64,000 nt of DNA from Francisella philomiragia subsp. philomiragia ATCC 25015 (GTDB taxonomy: Bacteria; Pseudomonadota; Gammaproteobacteria; Francisellales; Francisellaceae): contig NZ_DS999316.1 in assembly GCF_000156715.1 (NCBI RefSeq), forward strand, positions 503,005 through 567,004, given 5' to 3'. A program made the position numbers and the translations under genes. Below are positions 19,088 to 28,868 of this stretch, piece after piece (position 1 is the stretch's first letter; every line of letters begins with the position of its first letter). The notes beneath the pieces are model-generated. The model saw only the letters and a list, made by a program, of their open reading frames with translations, made no database searches and was not told the origin of the DNA.

Positions 19088-21529
19088 TTATTTCTTGGGT
19101 AATTCTTGGGAGATACCATTAGGGTATCCTCTATAAGAGATAATAGTTTTATCATTATTAGGGTTAATAATTCTATCTATGTATCCCAAAAATTTGGTGT
19201 TATCAGTTCCTAGCCTATACACTAAACTATTCCAGTTTATTTTTTTATCTTTGACAATAATATTTGGATCCGTCCATGATGCCTCAGCCAAACCAGTCAT
19301 TTTTGGAAATGCCATATACCATAAATGATTTGCATTATTAATATTCTCTGACCACAGAGCTCCTTCTAGACCCTTTATATTTTTAGCTTCTTTTGTTGAT
19401 AAACTGGTGATCGTAGTTTTTGAATCTAAAGCACTATTTAAAGCAGCATGAGTATCTGCATATTCAGTAGCCCAATAAAAACCAGGCTCCCAAAAATCTG
19501 GATTATATGATAAATCAAAATATGTATCATCAGCATATGCTAATACCGTAGAGTAACCAGCTTTTGCAAGTTGCTGTGCTTCATTGTATCCAGAGCTATT
19601 AAATGCACTCCAAACCCAAATATATCCAGTTTTCTCAGAAGGTATTGAGTTTTTATCAATACCTCCCGCTAAATTTCCATTAGGATCATTTTGGACAGTT
19701 TGTTGCCATCCAGATATTCTTAGATTAGTATTTTGTTGCAACTCTTTAAAAAACTTATGCGATTTTTCTAATGCATTTAAATCTTTTTGATTTTCACATG
19801 TCGAGTCATTAGTCCAAGCATCAGCAGAAACTTCATCACCACCTACACTAATTTGTGGCTCAAAATATACTGTATTTTGGTTATCAAAAAGTTTATATAC
19901 CTCAGTTACAATCTGATCAATCTTAGCTGTAAACTTTTCTCCTTGAGTATTTGACTGGTTATATAAACACACTGGTAAAACATCATCATAATACCCTTGT
20001 ACACTTATATAGTCACTTTTATCAGATTTATTAATAAATATATCAGGTGCTGAGTCAATCAATGATTTAGCATGACCTGGCAAATCTATTTCAGGAATAA
20101 CTGTTATTTGTCTAGCATTTGCATAACTAATAATCTCTTGAATATCTTTTTTTGAATAATATCCCTCATAAATCGTTGCAGCTGTTGGGTAATTAGGCGA
20201 TATAATATCGCTATCTTTTATTTTCTGATTAAAGTAATTTGATTTATCTAAATTTGCTTGTTGATACATTTGTGCCGGAATAGTTGAGCTATCATTATAT
20301 CCTCTTGTACTGGCTCTTTTAACATCTACGCTATCTAGAGCTAACCTAAAACCTTCATCATCAGAAAAATGAATATGTAAAGTATTTAACTTTTGGCTTG
20401 CCATAGCATCAATTAGTGTTTTTATTGTCTGAACACTAAAGTAATGTCTAGCGACATCTAGCAATATACCTCTATACTGAAATCTTGGTTGATCTTTGAT
20501 TGTTACTTGAGGAAGTATCAACATATTACTAGTATTCTTACTACCAACATTATCTTTTTGATAAAGGTTTCTCAGTGTTTGGATAGCATAAAATAAACCA
20601 GCACTTGTCTGATATCTAATATAGATCTTATTATCAATTATTTTTAAAATATAGCCTTCTTTATTTTTAATAGATAAGTCTTTTTCAAGAATAATACTCG
20701 CATGATTTTTATCAGTAACTGCTTTTAAGTCATTAGTTGTAATCTTATCTGTTTTAAAATATTGATTTAACAATTTGATATTCTGCTTACTATTAGAATC
20801 ATCCACATATACTCCATTGTCTAAATTTATATTTTGCTTTGAACCAACATTACTAATACTTAGGGGAGTCGGTATCAGATGATATTGATTAGCAAATTCT
20901 GAAGAATCTCTGGAAATTGAGTTATCAACATATGATTGTAATTTTTTTTGGATTTCCAAATTAATCTTAGCTGAATCATAGCCTTGAATGCTTGAGATTT
21001 CCTTAGTATTTTTAGATATATAAGCATCTAGATTAGCAGTGGAAGTTACTACATTGCCGTTAGAGTCAATCAAAAAGAAGCTTTGAGGAAGAGATGATAT
21101 ATTACCAGGAACCCACAGATCATTATTTTCGAAACTAAATCTATATATATGCCCTGCCTCTAGTTCAAAATCAGTAGTAGCTCTAAACAAATTACTATAA
21201 CCATCAGCATAAATAGGCATAGTAGTCAGATTGTCAGTTCTTTTAACATAAATCAAATTTGCTGATTTTTTAGTACTTAAATCAGTTACCTTAAGAGTAA
21301 GATTTGGATTCACATCTTTAGATGAATTATAAGTTCTTGGCATATAAAAACCAAAAAGCCAATTCCCTGATTGATTTTGATTAACCGTGACATCAATACT
21401 CATATCAAAATTCTGCTTATTTTGACTGATATTTTTTATTTGAATTTTTTGTACATCAAAATTAGTTGCAAATCCACTACTAAGTAAACACTGCGAACCA
21501 AGTAATACAGCTATTAAATTCTTTTTCAT
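19088..21529 (-). CDS. Beta-N-acetylhexosaminidase (GH20), exported
   Basis: 813 residues with a signal peptide (about 1-21). Domain order: an N-terminal CHB_HEX carbohydrate-binding domain (about 25-165), a GH20b domain (about 215-345) and the GH20 TIM barrel (from about 350), with HIHFSDDEGFRL and the catalytic Asp-Glu pair in VGGDEVSADAW. It releases terminal GlcNAc/GalNAc from chitooligosaccharides or glycans, probably in the periplasm or outside the cell. Downstream of a sugar porter and a SIS-domain enzyme on the same strand, it suggests import and catabolism of GlcNAc. A degenerate Fur-like match (13 of 19 positions, 21563-21581) precedes it but is weak. Confidence 0.93.
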   Translation of the reverse strand: MKKNLIAVLLGSQCLLSSGFATNFDVQKIQIKNISQNKQNFDMSIDVTVNQNQSGNWLFGFYMPRTYNSSKDVNPNLTLKVTDLSTKKSANLIYVKRTDNLTTMPIYADGYSNLFRATTDFELEAGHIYRFSFENNDLWVPGNISSLPQSFFLIDSNGNVVTSTANLDAYISKNTKEISSIQGYDSAKINLEIQKKLQSYVDNSISRDSSEFANQYHLIPTPLSISNVGSKQNINLDNGVYVDDSNSKQNIKLLNQYFKTDKITTNDLKAVTDKNHASIILEKDLSIKNKEGYILKIIDNKIYIRYQTSAGLFYAIQTLRNLYQKDNVGSKNTSNMLILPQVTIKDQPRFQYRGILLDVARHYFSVQTIKTLIDAMASQKLNTLHIHFSDDEGFRLALDSVDVKRASTRGYNDSSTIPAQMYQQANLDKSNYFNQKIKDSDIISPNYPTAATIYEGYYSKKDIQEIISYANARQITVIPEIDLPGHAKSLIDSAPDIFINKSDKSDYISVQGYYDDVLPVCLYNQSNTQGEKFTAKIDQIVTEVYKLFDNQNTVYFEPQISVGGDEVSADAWTNDSTCENQKDLNALEKSHKFFKELQQNTNLRISGWQQTVQNDPNGNLAGGIDKNSIPSEKTGYIWVWSAFNSSGYNEAQQLAKAGYSTVLAYADDTYFDLSYNPDFWEPGFYWATEYADTHAALNSALDSKTTITSLSTKEAKNIKGLEGALWSENINNANHLWYMAFPKMTGLAEASWTDPNIIVKDKKINWNSLVYRLGTDNTKFLGYIDRIINPNNDKTIISYRGYPNGISQELPKK

Positions 21530-21649
21530 ATATACATATACCTTATATCAAATTGAATAAATTTTAATGATAATACTTAATAAAGATATTATCTAAACTA
21601 TCTGATTATTGAAAATGAAAGATAAGAAATAATATAGAATTAATAAAAA

Positions 21650-23026
21650 TTATTTAATAAAACCTTGTTCGATTTCCTCTAGAGTACGTCCATTTGTTTT
21701 TGGTACAAACTTAAACGCTATAAAACTATAGACCAAAGTACATACCCCACATATACCTAAAATCACACCATAATTTCCATTAAAATGTTGAGTAATAGGC
21801 ATAACAGATGAAGCTAAAATTGCAGATGCCATACTATTTAAGAATAGTGCTACAGCTAAACCTTTACTTCTAATATTTGTAGGTAATAACTCAGACATAA
21901 TAACCCATATATATGCTCCTGGACCGATGGCAAAGAAGAATATATATAATATGAAACCAATAAGTAATACCATACCTTTTGCTGAAGTATCAGGCATAGC
22001 ATACATTAGAACTGCCAGAGTAAGTAAAACTATGGAAACCATTAAAGTTCCAAAAGTAATTACAAATTTTCTCTCTATTTTATCAGCTATAACTACTGCT
22101 ATAATCGTTGTCACAAAGTTAAGACCCGTAATTGCAACGCCACCAACAACAGCGGCATATACAGAACCTAAGCCAGTTTCTTTTAGCATCGTAGGAGCGT
22201 ATTGTAAGATACTGTTAATCCCAGTCATTTGAGCTAAAATTGCAACAGAGAATACTATAAGCATCGGCATTAAATAATGTCTTTTTGTAAGACTCGATAA
22301 TAGACTGCCTTCATTTTTAGTTTTCTCAATCAAAGCTTTAACTTCTTGCATTTGCTGTTTTGCTGCATCTACACCTATAGTTTCTGATAAGATTTTTTCC
22401 GCCTCTTGCTCTCTATTTTTCATGATTAGCCATCTAGGAGATTTAATCAGTAGAAACCCTCCTATGAACACGATTAGACCAGGAATTAAAGCTGTAAGAA
22501 ACATATTTCTCCAGTCACCAGTTTCTAAACCAGTTACAGGATCATTTGATATAAATAATAAACTTACTGCAACAGATATTAATATTCCTGCTGTGAGAAA
22601 TAACTGAAAACATGTAACGGCTAAACCGCGAATCATACTAGGTACAGATTCTGTCAAATATAACGGAACTGTTATAGATATAAAACCAACTGCCACGCCT
22701 TGAACTAATCTTGAGAATAATAGAAAATCATAACTTTCAGAGAAATAAATCATAAAAACTGATATCGTAAATATCAGCCCAGATGCTGTGATCATATTTT
22801 TCCTACCAAAGATATCCGCTAATATCCCACCTATAAGAATTGCGAAGGCTCCACCAAATAAAACAGAACCTCCTAAGAATGATTCTTGTGCTGCAGTCAT
22901 ACCCAATTCAGATTTGATAAAAGGTAAAGCACCGCCTATTATACCTATATCATATCCATACAACATTCCACCCATTGCTGAGAAGAATATAATCATAAAG
23001 ACTTTAAGCTTATTAGCTTCTTTCAT
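21650..23026 (-). CDS. MFS sugar porter (SP family)
   Basis: 458 residues with 12 predicted membrane helices. Sugar-porter signatures are present: YGYDIGIIGGALPF in helix 1, the DIFGRK loop between helices 2 and 3, SPRWLIMKNREQEAEKIL after helix 6, and the C-terminal PKTNGRTLEEIEQGF. GalP/XylE-type proteins are sugar:H+ symporters. Being between a SIS-domain deaminase/isomerase gene (53 nt upstream) and the GH20 hexosaminidase gene, it most likely imports N-acetylglucosamine, glucosamine or another hexose released by that enzyme. The substrate is inferred from context only. Confidence 0.88.
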   Translation of the reverse strand: MKEANKLKVFMIIFFSAMGGMLYGYDIGIIGGALPFIKSELGMTAAQESFLGGSVLFGGAFAILIGGILADIFGRKNMITASGLIFTISVFMIYFSESYDFLLFSRLVQGVAVGFISITVPLYLTESVPSMIRGLAVTCFQLFLTAGILISVAVSLLFISNDPVTGLETGDWRNMFLTALIPGLIVFIGGFLLIKSPRWLIMKNREQEAEKILSETIGVDAAKQQMQEVKALIEKTKNEGSLLSSLTKRHYLMPMLIVFSVAILAQMTGINSILQYAPTMLKETGLGSVYAAVVGGVAITGLNFVTTIIAVVIADKIERKFVITFGTLMVSIVLLTLAVLMYAMPDTSAKGMVLLIGFILYIFFFAIGPGAYIWVIMSELLPTNIRSKGLAVALFLNSMASAILASSVMPITQHFNGNYGVILGICGVCTLVYSFIAFKFVPKTNGRTLEEIEQGFIK

Positions 23027-23079
23027 TCTTTTCTCCTTAAAAAAATAAAGCCATCAGTAAATTATCATTTCAAAATAAA

Positions 23080-24111
23080 TTAAACAGTTTCTGTAACTTT
23101 TTTTAGATTACTTGGACTATCAGGGTTATATCCTAATGACAATGCCAATTCATTTACCATTAGGTAGAATTTTTGCAATATAACTACAGTTTCAAGAATT
23201 GGATGAGTTTTTACATCAATATGTAAATGAACCTTTGCATCAGATTGATTATCTGTTGTAGCAAATACAGTTCTAACTCCCAACTCTGTCATTCTCTTAA
23301 CAATCTCACAAGTACCTTGAGCACTTTCATCATGCTGCAAAATAGTAAATGTTGTAAAAGTTTGATTCATAAGAGCAAATGGACCATGTAATACTTCAGC
23401 AGAGCTAAATGCTTCAGCATGTATTCCACAAGTTTCTTTAAACTTCAAAGCCATCTCTTGGACTATTGGAAATCCAAAACCTCTTCCGATGACAAACATA
23501 TTTTTACTTTTTTTAAGCTCTTCTATAGCTGGAGTCCAATCAGAATTTAGACTTTTCTCTAGTGCTTTTGGAAGATTATTTAAACTATCCAATAAAGCTT
23601 GATCTTGATTATATTCAGCTACAATATTTACTAGCGCTACTAAAGAAGTTATTACACTCTTAGTCGCTGCAACTGCATTTTCTGCATCAGCTCTTACAGG
23701 TAAGACCAAGTCTGCACTATCTGCTAAAGGAGATTCCTCAACATTCACTATCGCTAAAGTAGTACATCCAGCTTTTTTACAACCTTCAAGTGCTAGACGC
23801 AAATCCGGACTACCTCCAGATTGTGATATACCTATAGCTAATGTATTTTCATCACCTATATTTTTGTTATAAATAGTTGTTATAGATGGTGGCAAAGACG
23901 AAACACTAAATCCAAGCTGCGTTTCAAATAAATACTTTGCATAATTAGCTACACAATCAGAACTGCCTCTCGCTACAGTAATAACTCTTTTAATATTTTT
24001 TTCTTTAAGAGTTTTGACTATAGTTTTAACAATATCTTTATTGAGCTTAAGTTGATTAGCGACTTTCTCGAAGCTACTACTAGCCTCTTGGTGCATAAGA
24101 GTTTTTGTCAT
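23080..24111 (-). CDS. SIS-domain aminosugar-phosphate deaminase/isomerase (NagB-II / AgaS-like)
   Basis: 343 residues with two SIS domains, about 30-170 and 195-330 (motifs ARGSSDCVANYAKYL, GISQSGGSPDLRLAL, IGRGFGFPIVQEMALKFKE, FSSAEVLHGPFAL). This is the isomerase half of glucosamine-6-phosphate synthase without the glutaminase domain, as in NagB-II deaminases and AgaS. It would convert glucosamine-6-phosphate to fructose-6-phosphate and ammonia. First gene of the presumed hexosamine unit with the sugar porter and GH20 enzyme. There is no NagA (deacetylase) or N-acetylglucosamine kinase in the window, so the route is incomplete here. Confidence 0.82.
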   Translation of the reverse strand: MTKTLMHQEASSSFEKVANQLKLNKDIVKTIVKTLKEKNIKRVITVARGSSDCVANYAKYLFETQLGFSVSSLPPSITTIYNKNIGDENTLAIGISQSGGSPDLRLALEGCKKAGCTTLAIVNVEESPLADSADLVLPVRADAENAVAATKSVITSLVALVNIVAEYNQDQALLDSLNNLPKALEKSLNSDWTPAIEELKKSKNMFVIGRGFGFPIVQEMALKFKETCGIHAEAFSSAEVLHGPFALMNQTFTTFTILQHDESAQGTCEIVKRMTELGVRTVFATTDNQSDAKVHLHIDVKTHPILETVVILQKFYLMVNELALSLGYNPDSPSNLKKVTETV

Positions 24112-24308
24112 ATTAACTGATGAAATAAAAATTATAGGTAATCCATTATAAGCTTGTTTTTTTTATTTTTACAACAAAAAACATCTATCAAATTTAAACC
24201 GTCATTATTAATTTTTGATAACTTATCTCTCCGCCATTTACTATGTATACCAAATTAGTAAACTATGTTAAAATCCTTCTCTACAACTTTCTATAATAGG
24301 TTTTAAAT

Positions 24309-25583
24309 ATGGTAATTTTACTTATAATCTCAATCGCCTTATTAATATACTTACACATTAAGCAGGTTAGTTTTAATTTTAGAACAATATTCGCTCTAGT
24401 TACTGGAATAATTATAGGTATTATCTATAACTGGACTAATAGTTATAGTAATAGTTTCATCCAGATTAGCAATATATTGGGAGACGGCTATATTTCTTTA
24501 CTTAAGATGCTAATTATCCCTATTGTTCTAACATCTATTATCCACTCAATAGTGAATCTAAAAAACTACGAAGGCTCTTACGTTATAAAATTTGCATATA
24601 AAACAATAGCAATACTACTTATATTAACTGGGATAAGTGCTGCTATAGGAGCTACTGTTGCTATCATAATGAATTTAGGTCATGGTATAGATATCGCATC
24701 TATTACAGGCAATGTTGCTAAAGATATAAAAACATCAAGCATATCTGAGACTGTCTTAGGATTTTTACCTGAAAATATTTTCCATCAGATGGATAATAAT
24801 AATGTAATGGCCGTAGTTATATTTGCGATACTTCTTGGCTTCTCAATGCTAATAGCTCATCGTGAAGATAGTAAACTAGCAGCTCCTTTCATCAGTTTTG
24901 TAGATTCTGCATTTTTCGTAATAAAGAAATTAGCTAGAATGATTATTGCTATCACACCTTATGGTGTACTTGGATTGATGATACAAATGAGCATAGAGCT
25001 AGATAACAATAGCATTTCTACAGTTTTATATTTTATCTTCACTTGTTATATAGCATTAGCAATTGTTCTAATAATGCATATTGTTCTATTAGTTATATTT
25101 AGAACTAACATTGTCAGATTCTACAAAAGTATTTGGAAAGCTATGTTAGTTGCTGCTACATCTAGATCTAGTATGGGCACTCTACCATTATCAATCGATG
25201 GTTTAAACAAATACGGTACTACCAGTAGTATTGCTACATTTGCACCAACTATGGGTACTACCCTAGGCATGAATGGTTGTGCTGGAGTATTTCCTGCAGT
25301 GCTAGCAATAATGGCAATGAATGCTACAGGTGTAGATATCACATTTTCAACTGTGATATTGATTTCGCTAATCTGTATGTTGGCTTCACTAGGTGTATCT
25401 GGAATTCCAGGTACAGCATTTGTTGCTGCGGGTGTTGTTTTTTCTTACTTTGGATTACCTTGGCAAATGATTGCTTTAATCATCGGTGTTGACGCTATTA
25501 TCGATAGTTTTAGAACTCCTCTAAATATTCACGGTACTATGACAACAGCTATTATCGTAGATAAAACTACCAAAGCTTCTTAA
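24309..25583 (+). CDS. Dicarboxylate/amino-acid:cation symporter, TcyP/YdjN cystine-type
   Basis: 424 residues of the DAACS (SLC1-like) family with about eight membrane helices and two re-entrant loops. The HP1-like serine-rich loop is TSRSSMGTLPLS. Other strong family stretches are APTMGTTLGMNGCAG and IIDSFRTPLNIHGTMT. The N terminus (hydrophobic helix, then HIKQVSFNFRTI) and the NGCAG loop resemble L-cystine transporter TcyP/YdjN more than GltP or DctA. Cystine uptake would suit Francisella, which needs exogenous cysteine, and complements the ggt gene further on. The substrate is inferred from similarity recalled from memory. Confidence 0.75.
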   Translation: MVILLIISIALLIYLHIKQVSFNFRTIFALVTGIIIGIIYNWTNSYSNSFIQISNILGDGYISLLKMLIIPIVLTSIIHSIVNLKNYEGSYVIKFAYKTIAILLILTGISAAIGATVAIIMNLGHGIDIASITGNVAKDIKTSSISETVLGFLPENIFHQMDNNNVMAVVIFAILLGFSMLIAHREDSKLAAPFISFVDSAFFVIKKLARMIIAITPYGVLGLMIQMSIELDNNSISTVLYFIFTCYIALAIVLIMHIVLLVIFRTNIVRFYKSIWKAMLVAATSRSSMGTLPLSIDGLNKYGTTSSIATFAPTMGTTLGMNGCAGVFPAVLAIMAMNATGVDITFSTVILISLICMLASLGVSGIPGTAFVAAGVVFSYFGLPWQMIALIIGVDAIIDSFRTPLNIHGTMTTAIIVDKTTKAS

Positions 25584-25606
25584 CACAGTAATATTTGATA
25601 AACTAT

Positions 25607-26998
25607 TTAAGTACCGCAAAAAGTAAATCTAACTTTCTCTTGTTCTAGAGGTTCTGCCATATATTTCTTAGTGAGAGCATTTAATTCATATGGTGTTTCA
25701 AGTGCTGTCACGAGACTTTGAAGAATGCTAAAATTACCATTTTCTGCAAACTTAAGTGCTTTTTCAACTTGATGATTACGCGGGATTATTACTGGATTAG
25801 ATCTCATCATACTTTCGAAATTGATATCGTAATTGACATATTTATCTAACCAATCTTTTAAGCCTTTATTTCGCAAGTGATCAAAATTATTATAGCTTAG
25901 ATTATAGAACGTATTTGTATAATCTAACTTATGCTTAAACATATCAATGAGCAAACCGGAAATAAGTTCATCATCGTATTCGCTATTGACACTAAAACCT
26001 ATTTTACTAAGAAACATTTGTCTCCATTTTTGCTTATAAATCTCTGAATAACTTTGCAGTTTATCTTGAGCTAATTTAATAGCTTCATCCTCATCCTGTG
26101 AGATAAGTTTCAATAAACTTTCTGCTAGTCTTGCAATATTCCAGCCAGCAATTGATGCTTGATTAGCAAATGCATATCTTCCATCTCGATCTATTGAACT
26201 AAAAACAGTATCAGGATCATAAGTATCTATAAATGCACAAGGTCCATAATCAATAGTTTCGCCTGAAATAGTCATATTATCAGTATTCATAACCCCATGA
26301 ATAAAACCTACTCTTTCCCATTGTGTTATTAAAGTTGTCTGTTTATCAATGACATAGTCAAGTAAGCTCAAAGTTTTATTATCACTATATGAAATATTAT
26401 GTCTAACAATCGTATAGTCTAATAATTCTTGGCTATAATTCTCCCCAAGCATAGCTGCATACTGAAAAGTACCTACTCTAATGTGACTACTTGCGACTCT
26501 AAGAGCTATTGCTCCTTGTTGTAATTTATTTCTTTGAATATTCTCACCTGTTGATATCACAGCTAAAATTCGGCTAGTAGGTATGCCTAGATTATGCATA
26601 GCTTCACTAACTATATATTCTCTAAGCATTGGCGCTAAAGCTGCTTTACCATCACCACCTCGAGAGAACTTAGTTAAGCCAGATCCTTTTAGATGAAAAT
26701 CAACCAGCTCGCCATTGGATTTTTCATATTCACCAATTAAAATAGCTCGACCATCTCCTAACATTGTAAAATTACCAAACTGATGACCAGCATAAGCTTG
26801 TGAAATTGGCTTTTTACTAGTATAACCTAAGAAAATTTTTAATAATTCTTGCTCTGATTTACCTTCTAAATCTAAACCTAAGTTCTTGGCTAAACAATCA
26901 TTTACAATCAGTAACTTTGCATCAGGATATCTGTATACTTTTTGCGCTGAATAAAACTTATCAGATAAATCCGTATAACCATATTGGAAATCAATCAT
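25607..26998 (-). CDS. selO: SelO/YdiU protein adenylyltransferase
   Basis: Pseudokinase-fold enzyme that AMPylates protein substrates (ATP bound in flipped orientation), linked in E. coli to redox and stress responses. 463 residues, close to the 478 of E. coli YdiU. Recognisable stretches are AYAGHQFGNFTMLGDGRAILIGE-type motif (about 58-82), KGSGLTKFSRGGDGKAAL, GVMNTDNMTISGETIDYGPCAFID (metal-binding Asn/Asp). The C terminus ends FTFCGT, keeping the conserved near-terminal Cys that is selenocysteine in some eukaryotes. Single gene, convergent with the symporter gene (23-nt gap). Confidence 0.94.
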   Translation of the reverse strand: MIDFQYGYTDLSDKFYSAQKVYRYPDAKLLIVNDCLAKNLGLDLEGKSEQELLKIFLGYTSKKPISQAYAGHQFGNFTMLGDGRAILIGEYEKSNGELVDFHLKGSGLTKFSRGGDGKAALAPMLREYIVSEAMHNLGIPTSRILAVISTGENIQRNKLQQGAIALRVASSHIRVGTFQYAAMLGENYSQELLDYTIVRHNISYSDNKTLSLLDYVIDKQTTLITQWERVGFIHGVMNTDNMTISGETIDYGPCAFIDTYDPDTVFSSIDRDGRYAFANQASIAGWNIARLAESLLKLISQDEDEAIKLAQDKLQSYSEIYKQKWRQMFLSKIGFSVNSEYDDELISGLLIDMFKHKLDYTNTFYNLSYNNFDHLRNKGLKDWLDKYVNYDINFESMMRSNPVIIPRNHQVEKALKFAENGNFSILQSLVTALETPYELNALTKKYMAEPLEQEKVRFTFCGT

Positions 26999-27107
26999 AA
27001 AATCTATACTTTACTATTTTAGTATAATTTTAGCAGAGTATAGATAATATCATAGCTTTTGAGGTAAAATAGATACCATAAGCGCTAGGATAAGGAGTCA
27101 AATAGTT

Positions 27108-27725
27108 ATGGAATATCTCAAACTAGCAATAGTTGATTCTGAAAACTATAATAATTTCGCTCATATTTCTGAAGGTAATTTTGACAGAGTAATTGTCTTT
27201 ACTAATCCACAAGAATTAGAAGCAAACTTCAATAAAACCCAAATCTATCATAACTTTGAACTTGTACCAATAATTTATGGTGAAGGCAACAAAGATAATA
27301 TGGATGGTTATATCTGTGCTAAAGTTGGTGAGTATGTCGAAAGATATCGTGATTTCCGTACTTACCTTAGCATCACTATTTTTAGTAATGATCGAATTTT
27401 TAGAGGTATTGCATCATACTATACACGCAAGGGATTTAATATAGCTACTGCGGCTCCTAACCAATGCGACACTGGTAATAGTAATACTGATCCTAAAATA
27501 CGTATCAAAAAATTCCTGTCTTGCCATGAAAGCGTTGTTAATAAAACATTCAAAAAACACTTTAATGAAACAAATCAAGATGCCTTCTATAGACTCATTA
27601 GAAGACATTTAGACAAAGATATACCTAGACAAATTACAGATCTTTTCGTTGAAAATAATATTGTATTCTTTTCAAATAAATCACGTAAGATTGGTATTGA
27701 TGAATCTAAGTATAACCTTTTGTAA
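27108..27725 (+). CDS. PIN/NYN-like domain protein (putative RNase)
   Basis: 205 residues, no signal peptide. I do not recognise a named family, but the N-terminal 115 residues follow the NYN/PIN pattern. A first strand ends in Asp10 with Glu12-Asn13 (AIVDSENY), then an N61-K-D63..D66 element comes before a helix, and a strand ends in S93-N-D95 and is followed by RIFRGIASYYTRKGF. In NYN nucleases these acidic residues bind the metal. The C-terminal part (about 130-205) is basic and unassigned. The gene precedes rubredoxin by 87 nt on the same strand; AAGGAG lies about 13 nt before its start. Nuclease activity is a hypothesis. Confidence 0.5.
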   Translation: MEYLKLAIVDSENYNNFAHISEGNFDRVIVFTNPQELEANFNKTQIYHNFELVPIIYGEGNKDNMDGYICAKVGEYVERYRDFRTYLSITIFSNDRIFRGIASYYTRKGFNIATAAPNQCDTGNSNTDPKIRIKKFLSCHESVVNKTFKKHFNETNQDAFYRLIRRHLDKDIPRQITDLFVENNIVFFSNKSRKIGIDESKYNLL

Positions 27726-27812
27726 TGTTTTAATAAGGTACTGGATATACGATTTTTATAATGCTAAAATATTGCAACTTTTTATTTACTAATCATTTTT
27801 TTAGAGTTAATT

Positions 27813-27983
27813 ATGGAATATAGAAAATACATTTGTATCGTTTGTGGTTTAATTTATGATGAAGCTGAAGGTTGGCCAGAAGATGGTATTGAATCTGGTA
27901 CTAGATGGGAAGATGTCCCTGAAGACTGGGAATGTCCTGACTGTGGTGTTGGTAAGGATGAGTTTGAACTATTAGAAGAATAA
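27813..27983 (+). CDS. Rubredoxin
   Basis: A 56-residue protein, [20 protein letters not shown] to the end, with the two CxxCG knuckles CIVCG (about residues 8-12) and CPDCG (about 41-45) that hold one Fe(SCys)4 centre. The spacing and the GWPEDGI / WEDVPEDW segments are standard. It is a small cytosolic electron carrier; partners in the cell are unknown. A perfect TATAAT occurs at 27757-27762, but with no good -35 box. The PLP-enzyme gene begins 8 nt downstream, so the two are probably cotranscribed. Confidence 0.96.
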   Translation: MEYRKYICIVCGLIYDEAEGWPEDGIESGTRWEDVPEDWECPDCGVGKDEFELLEE

Positions 27984-27991
27984 TTTCTTAA

Positions 27992-28864
27992 ATGGTCTCC
28001 TTGTTTCAAGAAATATCTTTTGAAAATAAAGATTTCATTGTAATGAGAGATGATCTAAATCACCCGATTTTCTCTGGCAATAAAGCTAGAAAATTAGCTT
28101 ATCTTCTAAAAAATCCAGATAAATACTCTCGCATCAAGACTATTGTATCTTTTGGCGGTAATCAGTCTAATTTCATGCTGGCACTATCACAGCTAGCTAA
28201 GATCAAAGGCTGGGATTTCCATTATTGGATAAAACCACTACCAAAATTTCTTAAAAATGCTAAAAATGGTAATCTAAAGATAGCTCTAGAAAATGGCATG
28301 CAGTTATTTGAGACTACAAGCTCTCTCAACTTAGAAAGTATAAAAACAAATTACAATATAGGCAATAGCCTTTACTTCTTTGATCAAGGTGGTAGGAATA
28401 CTCTCGCTGAAGAAGGCATAGCTGACTGTGCTAATGAAATTAAAAAGTACTGTCTAAAAAATGATATCGATAATTATAGTGTTGTTGTGGCATCTGGTAC
28501 TGGCACAACTGCACTATATCTTGAAAAGTACTTACCAAACAAAGTCTACACTATTGCCTGTGTTGGTGATAATCAATACTTAAAAAAACAATTTAATGAT
28601 ATTGATAATGGTCTCAAACATCCTAAAATTCTCAATTTAAACTTTAAAACTCATTTTGGGCAATTAGATATCCAAAATTATGCAATATACCAAAAGCTTT
28701 TAGAGCAGACAGAAATTGAGTTTGAGCTACTATATGACCCTATAGCTTGGCGTGCATTATTAAAAGAACATCACAAACTTACAAAGCCTATTATCTATAT
28801 TCACTGTGGTGGAACTAGTGGTAACGAAACTATGATGGCTAGGTATACAAGACTAACAAAATAA
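27992..28864 (+). CDS. PLP-dependent ACC deaminase / D-cysteine desulfhydrase family protein
   Basis: 290 residues of the tryptophan-synthase beta-like (fold II) PLP family. The Schiff-base lysine is in GNKARKLAYLL (about 29-39), followed by the SFGGNQSNFMLALSQLAKIKG cofactor-loop region (about 53-73) and a phosphate-binding ASGTGTTA loop (about 169-176). It is shorter than the ~330-residue D-cysteine desulfhydrases. The substrate (D-cysteine, 1-aminocyclopropane-1-carboxylate or another small amino acid) cannot be decided. It follows rubredoxin by 8 nt and runs convergently into the next gene with 4 nt between them. Confidence 0.8.
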   Translation: MVSLFQEISFENKDFIVMRDDLNHPIFSGNKARKLAYLLKNPDKYSRIKTIVSFGGNQSNFMLALSQLAKIKGWDFHYWIKPLPKFLKNAKNGNLKIALENGMQLFETTSSLNLESIKTNYNIGNSLYFFDQGGRNTLAEEGIADCANEIKKYCLKNDIDNYSVVVASGTGTTALYLEKYLPNKVYTIACVGDNQYLKKQFNDIDNGLKHPKILNLNFKTHFGQLDIQNYAIYQKLLEQTEIEFELLYDPIAWRALLKEHHKLTKPIIYIHCGGTSGNETMMARYTRLTK

Positions 28865-28868
28865 CTTG

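Noticed and set aside
21563-21581. Fur-box-like match upstream of the hexosaminidase gene
   Set aside because: Only 13 of 19 positions match, almost all in one half; such matches are expected often in AT-rich DNA.
27000-27107. Possible tRNA or small RNA in short intergenic gaps
   Set aside because: I looked in the intergenic gaps for GTTCRANNC-type T-loops and cloverleaf pairing and found none that I could support.
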